Source of the DNA: Siphonodentalium dalli
Taxonomy: Eukaryota; Mollusca; Scaphopoda; Gadilida; Siphonodentaliidae
Reading direction: 5' to 3'
Assembly (NCBI GenBank): GCA_032622095.1
Contig: CP136066.1
Coordinates: forward strand, 191,324,816-191,388,815
Length of the DNA stretch: 64,000 nt
Shown: piece after piece, positions 12,601 to 24,800 of the stretch
Position numbering within the stretch: position 1 is the stretch's first letter
How the letters are laid out: each line of letters starts with the position of its first letter
Translations under genes and position numbers: made by a program
Notes under the pieces: model-generated
The model's input: only the letters and a program-made list of their open reading frames with translations
What the model was told of the DNA's origin: nothing
Database searches by the model: none

Positions 12601-13692
12601 ACAGATCTACATGTCGCCCTCTGCACATTCGAACAATGAGTCTACCAAGCTCTACCAGCGACGTTCGATCTCTCAAGGATGTATCTACCTGTGAATGTCT
12701 TGTCAGTGTTGATCTTTACTCAACACGCAGTGTTATATTTTACATGCTAAGACACAAGTCCACTTGATAACTTAATGAATAACCCATCTCAACAGCCATG
12801 ATTGTTCTTACTAATGAAATTAATATAAGTAGATAAACATGCATGCATTGAGATCATATAAAAAAAACTTACCACAATAATGATATGTGAGTCAATGAGG
12901 AATTACAACCAGGCCACGGTCAAACACAATTCTGGACGATATATCGTGCAATTATATATAGCGTCGTGAATACAATTTAGCAAAACTTAATGAGTAGATA
13001 TCAACCTTTGCGAAAAGCAATGGTCAATTGGCCCAGTCGACTCATTGTGAGGAAAATCAGCGGGCGACATGCATGGATAGCTATGGCACAGAATTATGAC
13101 GAACCAATTGTCACCAAATTCCACCATAATAAATTGTCACACCTACTATGCCATCGCTACTGTGGTACGTGTGTCCGCAGCCAATACATCGACATCTGTA
13201 ATGTTCTTTCTAATTATGGTCGATCGTTTTATTGGACCGTGACATGTTTGTCATTGTCTTCAATGTATCTTATCACATATCAATAGTATTGACGTAATCA
13301 GGCACTGAAAACTAAGGAATGGAAACAAAGGTTTTTTAATAACTTTGGTTATATGGATATTCGCATTTCAATTAACACGCGCTGAACACCCGCGTCTATA
13401 ACAAAACGATGAAGGTTACTGAAGTGCGAACCGTTCATTTATGCCATAGCGCTCAAGTACTTCGTTAGTATGTCATATTTTTGATGCCCCGATACGATAC
13501 CGTTAAAGACATATTATGGACAACTTTCGGGGGCGTTAAACTGATAAGTTAGCATTCAGGTGCTATGTCAACTGGATGAATGTAACATTCTACTAACATC
13601 ACCGAAAATCTGAATCAAATCGACCGTAACACTACATAGAAAACATCGTCTGAACTACGCTCAATTGTAAATATTTACATCTCGGTACCATA

Positions 13693-14203
13693 TATTCGAT
13701 TTATTTAGTATTAAGTTAGCACCCTTCTTGAAATAATGCACGTGTATCGGTACAATTCCGACTCTCATATATAAGTTATTTTTATGAATAATCGCGGTGT
13801 GGTGGTGTCTTTACTTTTACTGGGCCAATTTTCACAATCGACGGGTTGAATTTCGATGAAATTTCCGTTAAATAAAAAGGTGCTGCTCATTTGCCAATTT
13901 GAGCAGCAATTTAGAGAATATAATTTGGACTATGGGGGTGATAATTAATTACGTAACGCACACACCACGAGCTCCTCCTCCAATATAAATATATATTTCA
14001 TTGTAAGCGCGGGTGGTTTTGATGACACATACCCAATGCACAGGCGGGGAACAATCCTCTTCTTGGTACGACCGAACCTGACATCGAATGAGTTACTTAA
14101 GTGCAAATGTCCATATCTCATATAAAAAAAATCGGCGGTTTCCTTTTCGCTGACTTCACCCATCGCCGCCTTTTGAAACGCATAGCAGGAAATGGCACCC
14201 TTT
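13693..14203. repeat. Composite repeat block X, copy 2
   Basis: Fused directly to the following block Y at CCCTTTTAACAAGTGGAG; in copy 1 about 90 bp separates X from Y. Confidence 0.9.
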
Positions 14204-14790
14204 TAACAAGTGGAGAATTTGTTTTGTACAGGGCCAGTATGGCCAGGATTGGTCGTCTTCCTACTGATCTTGTTTTACTTACCGTTATAGTTGTATTTAT
14301 GTATATAACTTTCCAAAAAATAAAAATTAATTTTAGTCTCTAAATTTACCAGGACTATTTCATTTGCATTGGTGAAAAATCATTTTAAATTTTAAATTTA
14401 AATTAAAAAAACTAAATTTTGCAATACCACACTAAGCCCTAAAACGAACCTTATCTACACTATTTGTCTAATTGTACTTAATTTAGCTGACCTCTTTGTT
14501 TTCGATGGTGTCTGCATGGTATTATATCATAATGCTATGAAGAAGCCAATGTGTTTTCAAAACACTGGTGTTTCATAATCAGCTGACCAACTAATCACTG
14601 GCCACTGTGTTTTCAAAGTTGAAACTTGAATTGACCCATACGTTAATTAATTTCAATAAAGTATATAAAAATAAATATTATCGTAAAACTTATGGGAGGG
14701 CACTTGACATGAGGTCGAATGTACACACGCAGGTTAGGGTAAATTTACATTGCTATAGAAATGTACACATATCTACATGTACACGCAGAC
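14204..14790. repeat. Composite repeat block Y, copy C
   Basis: Third copy of the block, from AACAAGTGGAGAATTTG to the TACACACGCAGGTTAGGGT region. Confidence 0.85.
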
Positions 14791-15444
14791 TAGTGTAAAC
14801 AGGTTGATATAGAAATTCACACAGAAAGAAAACGGTATTAGTTCGTGTGAGCAAAAATCGTGTCCGCTAACGTCACGGTAAACGCCGAAGCATTGCGACA
14901 GGCAAATCAGTTTTGATTAATTGTTACTCGGGCTTGGCGAATGTTTTCGTTGTCATTTCAACCCGTGTAATTCGAATATTGAACACGGACAGGGACGTGG
15001 AAACTTGTTCAACGGTTGGAAATTTCATACCTTACACAACATTAGTTGTAATTTCCAAAACAACAATAGATTGAAAATGATCTTGTAGTTTGATTTTCAA
15101 ACATTTTATTTGGGGGGGGGGGGGGGTATTGTTTTCGGACCAATATTTGCATAATTTCCTACTTTTTATCAAAATTTTAGGTTGGAATGGCCATCAGCTG
15201 GAAATTTTCCAACCTTATCATAGGGGCGGGTGTCATGTTGGAAATGTCCAACACTTGGAAAGATTGCGTCCTGGTCCCTCCCCGTGGCCAGTCATCATCA
15301 TCATATTTATTGTCTAACAGCTATATATAAAAACTGCATGTAATTTAAGAAAACAATATTGTCCTAAATTGGTCAACATTGTCATTGGAATTGTCATCAG
15401 TTGGAAATTTTACTACATTTGGTCAAATAAAGGGTGTTGTAGGG

Positions 15445-17020
15445 CAGGCTTGGGGCAATTACTTGTGAATGTAATTAATTACAATTACAATTACTTCAAC
15501 ATTTTTCAATTACAATTACAATTCCCATTACATCTATTTCACAATGTAATTAATTCCAATTACAATTACTTTGAAATGTAATTCAATTACAATTACATTT
15601 CAGAACTTCATTGAAGTAGGAACACTTTTTATTTATATAAACTATATTTGATAAAAAAACATAAATTTAATACAAGCAAGACGAAATACACAGTGAAGCA
15701 CACTTGGTACCGAGCAGCCAATGTACTGAGTCCAGTATAGGTGTTCGTAGAACTGAGAGAATCATGATTAATAGCTGGTAATTCCAGCGTGTTGCATTGG
15801 CAGCTTGTAGTCGGGGTTGATCTTCTAGAAATTGGAATGATATCAGAGATTTATGAACTTTGCTAACTATCTTCAATGCTTTGGCATTCTTGGTCGATGT
15901 TTTTGCATACTGGAAGATCCTAGTAGGTTGTTGATCACTTGCTGATGGTGATTGTGTGACTGTGGATTCATAGACATCTTGATGCTTTCGCTATAAAATG
16001 AAAATAATAGAGTATTTTAGTAACACACATGTATCCATCATTTAATTATTAAGGGAATAAGACCATCTCAGTAAGTCAGACACACAGCCAGGCCAATTGT
16101 AAAGGACAATGAGATAATCAACACTCTGATTGTTAATTAGAGTCAATAACTTAATTAGCCTTTGTGGCCACCAGCTTACTGGTAACACAATGCCTCCACT
16201 AGACAGTGCTAATTGGGGGATTATTGAGGCAGATAGTTGTCCCCACTTTGTCATTCAGTTGCAAATTAGAAGGGACAAGAAACAATGCATATACCAATAC
16301 CACCATATGACTGAAGTTATATGTCAATGGAATTAAACAAAACTAATACATAGAAATGGAAACTTACCTTCAGATGTGTCATAAAATTGAAGGTAACTTT
16401 TTTGGAACTGGATATTGTAATTGGGCAAAGTTTGCACTTCGCTTTCATAGGACACGATGTGTCTTTCTGCAAATTAAAATGCTGCCAGATTTTTTGTAGA
16501 CATGTTGATAGCATTAGCAATGGTTGGTATGAATTTCTACCATAGCATATATACCATAACAGATGGAGATAATGAAACATGATCATAAGAGTGATATATT
16601 ATAGTGATCTATTGTCAATTATTTGAAGTTGGTTTCTCATTGTATTTATTAAAACAAGCCTTCTACCTCAAAGGTTAACCAATGTTTAAGCAAACAAACA
16701 GGAGGTGTCAACAGAATTCAACATTGAGACACAGTGGATAAAAACTCAGTGTTGTGACAACATAGTGACAGCCAGTCACCAGTCTAACACATTGAAATTT
16801 GGATGAATCACGAAAGAGAACTTTGAGAAGAAACAAGTACCTGTGATTTTGAAGTAATTGAAATTAGACCCTAATTACAATTACAATTACATCATAACCA
16901 ATTACAATTGCAATTACATGTAATTGAGAATAAACTCAATTACCCATTACATGCAATAACTTGAAAAATGTAATTAATTACAATCAATTACAATTACAAA
17001 TTACAATTACCCCATCCCTG
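15445..17020 (-). mobile_element. hAT-type element with subterminal ATTACAATTAC repeats
   Basis: The ends CAGGCTTGGGGCAATTAC and, in reverse complement, CAGGGATGGGGTAATTG are similar, and both are followed by arrays of ATTACAATTACA. It encodes a BED finger and a TRWN transposase fragment on the - strand. No clear 8-bp target duplication was found, so the borders are provisional. Confidence 0.72.
15667..16586 (-). pseudogene. hAT transposase remnant: intron-split BED finger plus TRWN region
   Basis: Exon a (about 16586-16368) ends with the first part of a BED finger: CKLC, then a TFNFMTHLK stretch, at a GTAAGT donor. Exon b (15990-15667) starts after TTTTATAG with RKH, restoring the THLK-RKH end of the finger in phase 0. 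Exon b then runs through a Lys/Ser linker into a segment with NATRWNYQ, the hAT TRWN motif, and stops at 15667. In complete hAT transposases about 250 residues including part of the catalytic core lie between BED and TRWN; they are missing, so this copy is internally deleted and cannot be active by itself. The 377-bp intron is bounded by GT-AG. Confidence 0.72.
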
Positions 17021-17261
17021 GTGGTCACCCGTGATCATAGCGTGGATGTTGCGTGTTCAAAATCGCGCGTGGTCTTCCGTGGACATGTAAAAAACCACGG
17101 GCCTTGTACTGTACATGTCTCTCAGATAGCGACCGTATTCTCAATTCGCTTGGTTGAAATGTCTGTGTACACGCACGTGGGGCAGAGGTGTGGCGATATT
17201 GGGGACAGGGGGACTCACTTACCCAAATTTGGCCAAAATTTCCATAAGTTGGAAATTCCAT

Positions 17262-17640
17262 GGTTGACCCTAATTTTGGAATCATGACATATTTAATTAT
17301 CGCAATGCGACTTAGTGGAGTCAATGACCTGTGCTTCCGTTTATCAATTACGACCTTCAATTTTATAAGTTTGTTTCCAAAATTGAGGTTATTCAGTTGC
17401 AATAAATATGCACAATACGTTATTCCCATCTATGTGAATTGTTTTGTTATATGAATGTCGCAAATTAGCATGGGTGCGCCTAACAAACTAGCTTTCAAAA
17501 TGGCTTTCAATCCAGACATATTTGCGAATGTGTCGATGAATGTAGTGTCATCATCGTACTGATTAAAATTATTTTCTGTGCGGCCGAGGGTGATGTCTTT
17601 TATCTTTTTCTTTTCCCGCCCCAATGAAACTTCGGGTGTC
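17262..17640 (-). pseudogene. LINE reverse transcriptase scrap (RT palm/thumb), internally deleted
   Basis: Reading from 17640 leftward: NNFNQYDDDTTF corresponds to the RT YADD box (QYADDTT), then FANMSGLKA to the following conserved block with about 20 residues missing between. After a stop, NKLIKLKVVIDKRKHRSLTP and RIAIIKYVMIPKLG match the thumb region of L1/Tx1-like elements. Several stops and deletions show it is dead. Confidence 0.65.
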
Positions 17641-19010
17641 CGGTTTGTGGCGGGATTGATATACTTGGCTGAGGCGAATATTGACCGTTTGTTAGACACT
17701 ACAACGTGCCCTCTACGTGATATATTCATCTTTAAGACATGGCTATGACGTCACTCCTTTGTTCATCGAGTCCAGTTTATATGATAATGGATGGTTATTG
17801 TCGAGATCGTACATTATTTTTCAAACAACGATTCATTATTTTAATATTGGACGCTCAATATCCAATTTAATTTGTGTGTGTGTTTTTTTTGCTGCGGAAG
17901 ATTTAATTTTATATGACATGCATGTATGCTACTATAATGCACATATCTATATATAGACAACAGTTGTCAATTATAATATCGCTCCGATTGATTGCTAGAA
18001 CAGGGCATACCTATATATAGAGCCTCGTCACTCGGGTTGGGGTTAAATGGGGGGGGGGCCGTACAAATTTAAATTCCAGACATGTCGTTTCGTGAATAGG
18101 CATTAAGTTTGCAACTGTTAAAATTTCTCGAATCTGATTCCGTTCCGTGTGGCATGTTGTAGCACCACTCACGATAAAAATGTAAAATATATATAGTAAT
18201 TTACATTATAGTCCTTCGATCTTCAGTATTACCCGCGATCTCAAACTACAAGATCGCCAAATCTCTGATTTTGCACACCGCTCGCAACAATCTGCCATTC
18301 AATGTATAATTCTCCGCAAAATCCGAAATATGCCGCATAAATAATTTAATACATATTCCGAAATGTAAGGGAAAAACTCCCGACGATATTTGTAAATCTA
18401 TCGCAGAAAGAACTCAGTGTCGGTACGTCGTGTTCATTCAACGGTCGGAAACACAATGGTGTTCTGCCTGTCCGTTAATTTGACAATGGGTTAAGATGTC
18501 ACGCCATTCGTGCAGACAATGAGCGAGTGGATAGGACCGAACACATTGTTCAGCTCAGGTGTCTTGACCCAATTTCGGGTTAATCCATTCTGATAAGAGG
18601 TGACGCATCCAACAAATGGAATCAGCCATGTATTAAGTCAGATAATAGCTTCAAACTGTACTTTATTTCAGCGAATGGAACGATCTCGACCTACGGTCTC
18701 GGTCGATCCATTACCTGAAATAATGTACAGTTTTCAGCCATGATCATATACATATATCGGTAGTCCCACGCAATTTCAAATGCTGTTCCGCATATTGTCA
18801 TTCCGTATATTCCATCCCATCCCGCAGTTGTCAAGCCCCTATTTATTGATTGGCACTGTGACTAATATCGTTTTTAAGTAGACTTGACCCTATCACGCAA
18901 GTCAATAGCGACTGCATGAATATGCATATCCGGTCGATTGTAGCCCGTACTGTAGGTTGTAGTGTATGATAGCGGACCACGTTCATAGAATAACCCTTAT
19001 AAAATTCACC
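17640..19010. other. Stretch with no recognised gene
   Basis: Holds a G run near 18047 and unremarkable AT-rich sequence; no element border or conserved frame seen. Confidence 0.5.
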
Positions 19011-19011
19011 C

Positions 19012-19277
19012 TAGTAAAACCAATATAAACCAGTTTAAATCACGGTTTACGTCGGTTTACTGCGTGAACTGAAAATTCAGCATGATAATGCCAAGGTAAT
19101 GTGAGGCCTTACATTGCTTCTACTAGGGTGTTTCAAAAACATGCTGGTAACACCAATATAAACCAGTGTAAATCACGGTTTACGTGGGTTTACTGGAGCG
19201 AACTAGTAGTTCACCGTGATACTACCAAGGTTATGTGAGGCTTTACATTGATTCTACTACTTCACTATGATTAATCT
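19012..19277. repeat. 133-bp tandem repeat, two copies
   Basis: ACCAATATAAACCAG at 19019 and 19152 start units that both contain AATCACGGTTTACGT and CCAAGGT.ATGTGAGGC. Confidence 0.88.
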
Positions 19278-19554
19278 AATACAAGTCACATCGTCAGTTG
19301 GTAAAAAGCATGGTAACATCTGAAATAACCAGGGTGTTTCCAGCTTCACTGGTCTTGCCATCGTAAATACTGATTTTACAAGTGTTTTTCTCGAGTTTAC
19401 CAGAGTATAACATATTACTTGCCATGTCCTGACAATCTTCCTGTACATTTATAATTTAATGTGGTATCATCAATTTGATTTTCAACCCACCTTGAAATCC
19501 TAGGTTGCCTTCCGAGCAATCTGGAAAAAGAGTATACCCTGGTAATACAATACC

Positions 19555-19710
19555 TCACTTTGCAATATCGATGTATATGTTAAAACGCAAACTATCACAT
19601 ACATACCACAATATCGATGTATATGGTAAAGCGCAAACTATCACATACATACCACGATATCGACGTATATGGTAAAACGCAAACTATCACATACAGACCA
19701 CAATATGATG
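19555..19710. repeat. 46-bp minisatellite, three copies
   Basis: Units CAATATCGATGTATATGGTA with AACGCAAACTATCACATACA at 19563, 19609 and 19655. Confidence 0.92.
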
Positions 19711-19999
19711 TGGCAATAGTCAGTGAAATCCAAATTACCCGATGTACACTCTACAGGCCAATATGAATTGTCAATTTAATAGCAGCTATTACATTATTCA
19801 GCAACCAGTTGCCATTGTTGATATGTATGTCCTTGCATATATAATAAGTCTGTACTCAATTGTATGATGTGTCACTTGTTATACATACATATGCTTGTGT
19901 GTTGGCTGCATACCAACAATTTAATGAAAGTGCCAATGACACTGTAGCTCAACTTGGAAGGACGTAATTTTTTTTGCTGAGCAACGAGTAGAAGGATAA

Positions 20000-21190
20000 A
20001 GAAGAAGGAATATAAGTTAGAGGTCACCCCGACAATCCACATAAAGTCTAGTGATAATCGGGTGAGATTTGGTCTAGGTAGCGCCAAATGATTTAGTAAT
20101 ACAAAGAGTAAATTCAAAAATGGCCGCTGGCGGCAATGTCTTTCAACGAGGACTAGAGGACACCCCGAATATCCATATGCAGTTTGGTGATCATCAGGTG
20201 AGGTATTTGGGCCATAGGGTATGCCAAAGATTTATTCATGCAACAATCGAAAATTTGTCAAACTTGATAGCTCCCATCTGGAGGTGATTCCAAAGCATGC
20301 ACATTTGCAAATCAATTATCAAATAAATACGGGTTACAGGATGTGCCGATGGATTCAAGTGTGATATCCAAGATGGCTATTTTAAAAAAGTCAAAATAGG
20401 AGGCTCCCATCTAGAGGTCACCCCGCCGATCCACATGGAGTTTGGTGATGGTCGGATGACAGATGTGGCATGTGGTGTGTGCCGACGCATTTAGTCATAC
20501 AAAGAGTATCCAAGATGGCCGCTGGTAAACATGAAGAGGTCATCACAAAGATCCGTATACAGTTTGGTGATTATCGAATCAGGGATGCGGTTAGTAGGGT
20601 GTGCCAAAGGATTTAGTCATGCAAAGAGTAGAATCCAAAGTGGCTGCCGGCGCCCATGTTTTTCATCGAAAATCGTTCAAATTCGATACCTCCAATGCAG
20701 GTGATCATAATCGTGCCTTTATAATTTAATGAAATTGTCAATGACACTGCAGGTCAATTTGGGAAGGAGTTAATTTATTGCTGAGTAATGAACAGAATGA
20801 TAAAGAAGGAAAGTCAACTTGAGGTCACCTCGAACATCCAAATGAAGCTTGGTGATAATCGGATAAGAGATTTAGTCTCTATGGTGCACCAATGATTTAT
20901 TCATACAAAGAGTAAATTCCAAGATGGACGCTGGCGGCCACGGTTTTCAAAACAATTCTGTCAAAATAGGAGGCTCCCATCTAGAGGTCACCCCGAAAAT
21001 TCATTTGGAGTTTGGTGATCACCAGATGAGGAATGTTGTCTGTAGGGTGTGCTAAAGGATTTAGTAATGCAAAGAGTAAAATCCAAGATGACTGCCGACG
21101 CCATGTTTTTCATCGAAATTTTTTCAAATCTAATAACTCCCATCTATAGGTGATTCTAAACATGCCTGTACATTTTCATATCAATCAATC
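20000..21190. repeat. Diverged tandem repeat of about 130-160 bp, six copies
   Basis: GAGGTCACCCCGAA...ATCCA, GTTTGGTGAT.ATCGG and CCAAGATGGCCGCTGG recur at about 20021, 20150, 20410, 20540, 20820 and 20980. It ends in TCAATCAATCAATCAATCCC (21179) and lies 300 bp before exon 1 of the PAN-CTLD gene. No frame is conserved among units. Confidence 0.8.
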
Positions 21191-21562
21191 AATCAATCCC
21201 TGGACAAATACCAAGAACTAAGTTCGAATTGACGTCGACATGATCATACAAATAAAACACAGTCGCTTGCTTCAATAAAGCAATGGATGTTTAATACGAT
21301 AACTTGTTTCGCGATCGTCGGTGAGTGGGCGACTGGTTCTCTATTGTTAACACCTGTATTGGGGTCGATTTTTCAAGACGATATCAATGATATGTAAGAT
21401 AAACACCCGTCCGTGCTAGCTCTTTCTCTCAGTAGTGTTATTGGCGACTGATCATAACGATGCTAGCACCGCTTATCATTTGATGAAATGAACAGAATGA
21501 AAATGAAATGTTCGATGAAGAATCGTCTGACCGCGAGGAACATTCTGAAATTCGCGGTGGCG

Positions 21563-21880
21563 ATGAAGAGGGCAATATTAAATGATTTAGTGAATACTCT
21601 TGGGATTTTCGTACTGACCTTCTTCACTGCTAGTCTTTTTGAGGTAGCAACTGCTAAACAATTACCCACAATCATACACGGCGATACCATCACGGAATTT
21701 GTTGAAGAGATTACCACCACCAAAGTGTCCAACATTTTACGATGCGAAAACCTTGGCAACAAAAGCTCCGCCTGTAGCCTCGTGAGATTTAACATTGACA
21801 CACGCGCGTGCACGTTGTTCAGAAATGCAAGCTGTGGTGAGAATGTAAGTGGTTCCAACAAAAAGAATACATTCGTCATG
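21563..21880 (+). CDS. Exon 1 of PAN-CTLD gene: signal peptide and PAN/apple-like segment
   Basis: The 106 codons start with a basic/hydrophobic leader, then an acidic spacer, then a Cys-containing block beginning NILRCE. The same NILRCE start and the same phase-0 donor position occur in the - strand exon at 2433-2729. The donor is ATG|GTGAGT at 21881. Compared with the paralogue (CEKFC), the second cysteine is lost (CENLG), so the apple fold may be altered. The frame stays open through the donor to 22006, and an AATAAA lies at 22077-22082, so a short unspliced isoform is conceivable. Confidence 0.75.
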
Positions 21881-24800
21881 GTGAGTTTTATAATCATGTT
21901 TATAATAGGTGATGTATGTAGAAACATATCGCACTCTTCAGACCTACTTACCTTTGCCCGTGATTGCACTGCTAGAAAGGATTTTCTTGTTTTAGAAACA
22001 ACTTAAAACAAGACTTCGATAATTTTCCAGACTGTACTTTTGAGCTGTAATCAGATGACTGAGAAATATTATCTTAAATAAATCACATTTTCATTTTTTA
22101 GATTATTTTTTCAAGAACAATTCTAATAACATAATCTTAGTACTATAAATATAATCTTATTATTTAGAAAAGAGTGTTTTTGCTTTAAAAAAGCTAACTA
22201 GAAAATTATACACTCGGAGAAACACTTTAGTGATTGAGCCAATTCCCAAAAGATTTCGGTGCACACCCTTTCATATTTTATTTCTATATAAAAATGTTGG
22301 TCGTCTCCTGTCACAGTGGCAGTAATACACCTGTTATAGAACGTGTCCAAAGGTTGAGGTAAAAGGAGAGACTACTCTCGGTAACGGTGTATATTTGTTC
22401 CCCATCGTTTGTCGGATAATAGAGGCATTTGACTGTATTTTTGCGTCGTCGTTGGTACATGTATATAGTTGATTTATGTAATGACAACGGAATACGTACG
22501 GATATGATAACACAAGAACTGGTAGGTTAACCCTTTTTATTGTCGCATAAATCCTGAACATTTGGAATCTTGACCCGATATGTTCATGACGATTCAAACT
22601 TGTTTGACCCTTCAAATCATTATCATTTTAACAATTTTGCTTCGATCAACAATATTATAGTTTAAAAAAACTGACCATGTGATCGTGAGATACAACAATG
22701 GAAAACAATGACATCACGAACTGGGGGTAACCATACCGCCACCGTCTGTCAAATATTTACCCTACCGAACAGTCCAAATGAAATACTATCAAGAGACTGT
22801 GACACCGCATTGATTGAACATATTTAATGTGTCCCACAAATGTATATACAAATTACACATATTATTATAGACATCGATAGTTGTGTGGGCACAGAGGATC
22901 GGAGCACACGGAACTTATCAGAGCCCCTCTCCTCTGGCATTCGGCTGCTAATACAAATATTTAGAGATAGGTTCAAAATTTGTGCTTAAAGTGGATACTG
23001 CATGCTGTAGCTGTTTGTGGTGGCTATGGTCTCGCGGTAGGGTAACATTTATGAGAAGCGGTCTGTCGAGGAAATAAATGAATGGACTGTCTCAAAAATG
23101 CGCGTATTTATTGCTTCACTATATTGCGGGATCTTTTTCAGAGATGATAGATACATTACGTTCATCCAACCTTGCCCACATAAGTTCTCTGGAGTCTGCG
23201 TACCAAGAACAACTGAACAAAAATGGTTAGCGTCTTCACGTGGATGACCACAACTACATGATGGTTGAGCCGAGATGTAATTTTCATATTTGTCGAAGTT
23301 TAGATCACTGCAGTTAATTCTGAGTCTACAGTGCAGTATGTTTAGTTTCCTCTGACAAGCGTTATAGTATGATGGAGGTTTTATAGTAATTTCTTGTTTG
23401 CAAAAAGTTTTATACATGTTACTTATGATTTCATCTTTGGTTGGTTCTGATGAGGGGTCACCGCATGCCGACACCGAATCTATATATGGCACTGGTGTAC
23501 GTATTCTAAATATCTTAAAATTCCGTGACAACATTGTTATGAGTTTGTGCATCAGAATTGGACAAAACATAATAATTTATCACAGTTATAGCGGACTACC
23601 GAGAGTGTGGTAAATTGGATAGTTGGACTTCCATCATGGCCATGTGTGTTGTGTAAATTCTCTAAATACTCAATTCTGTCAGCTGCATGGTAAAGATATT
23701 CCTTATAGGGACACCATAATCTATTGTAATCAGTTTAGCAAAAAACTACCTGCGCCAAAACCGGTTCAATTGCCTTGGTGGTTGATCTTTCATAGGAAAT
23801 GGATATTCTGAAAGTCTTTAACTCATTGAGTGCCAGGTTTCCCGAGGGGAACCGATACCTGTGCGCCAGGTCTCCTGGGAAAAAAGAACATTATTCACAC
23901 TAACTATATATTTAGTTTGACAATTCAATATAGGACAGAATCGAATTGACAGCAGGCATTGCTTGTATAGGCCCAATACATGACCTGCTTTTAAACTCCA
24001 TGTCTGGTACTCGGAGGTCATCATAGGTCAAAACATTCATGTTGCCATGGCAACGAGGACTTAAAATTGACACCGATTCACTGAAATCACAAAGTTGTTG
24101 TTTTGTGTGGCCATCTAAATAATTTATTCAGTGTAGTTTTAGACATTAATTTTGCTGGTGGAATAACATGGCATTTTAGGATTTTTAGGATCTGGGGGGG
24201 GGGGGGGGTAATCAGTGTGACTAAAAAAAAATTCTGATTGGGATGACGTTTACAGTGAACACTCCGAGAAAAGCAGATTATTAAATTGAAAACTATTTGG
24301 AAATGTATTGTTTCGTTCTATTTGGTCTATAATAGTCGCACTTTCCGCGGTGGGACGTACTTCCAGTTTGTGCTGTATCTAGGTGACAATGCCACATATT
24401 GGTACATCGGATTAACCCGGTGACGATTATATCCGATTCAGCGCATCGACTCCCCCATACCAAATTTCAGTTCAATATCGTAAACAATGTAAGAGCAATA
24501 TACTGACAATTGTTTTCTATAGTAAATTATCATTGTACTTTGGCGAACCTCTTTGACATATTGTGTACGTTGTCGACATCAGCGTTCCTGTGTCGTTTGG
24601 TGTCAAATCAAGTTTACGATGGATCAGGGCATGCCCCTCTTGATAGGAATAGACCATTACGCACTTAAAATCGGTTTCCAATTAATAGATATGTACGCTG
24701 TATGCGTTGACCTCTTAGAGAGTTTGAACTCTGCAAGTCTTAGTCACGCCCACATATCACATCAATTTTTATTTTCACCACCTGTTTTCAAACGACTGTA

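Noticed and set aside
12990-13286. 98-codon frame
   Set aside because: No domain, no splice sites and no paralogue; random length for this composition.
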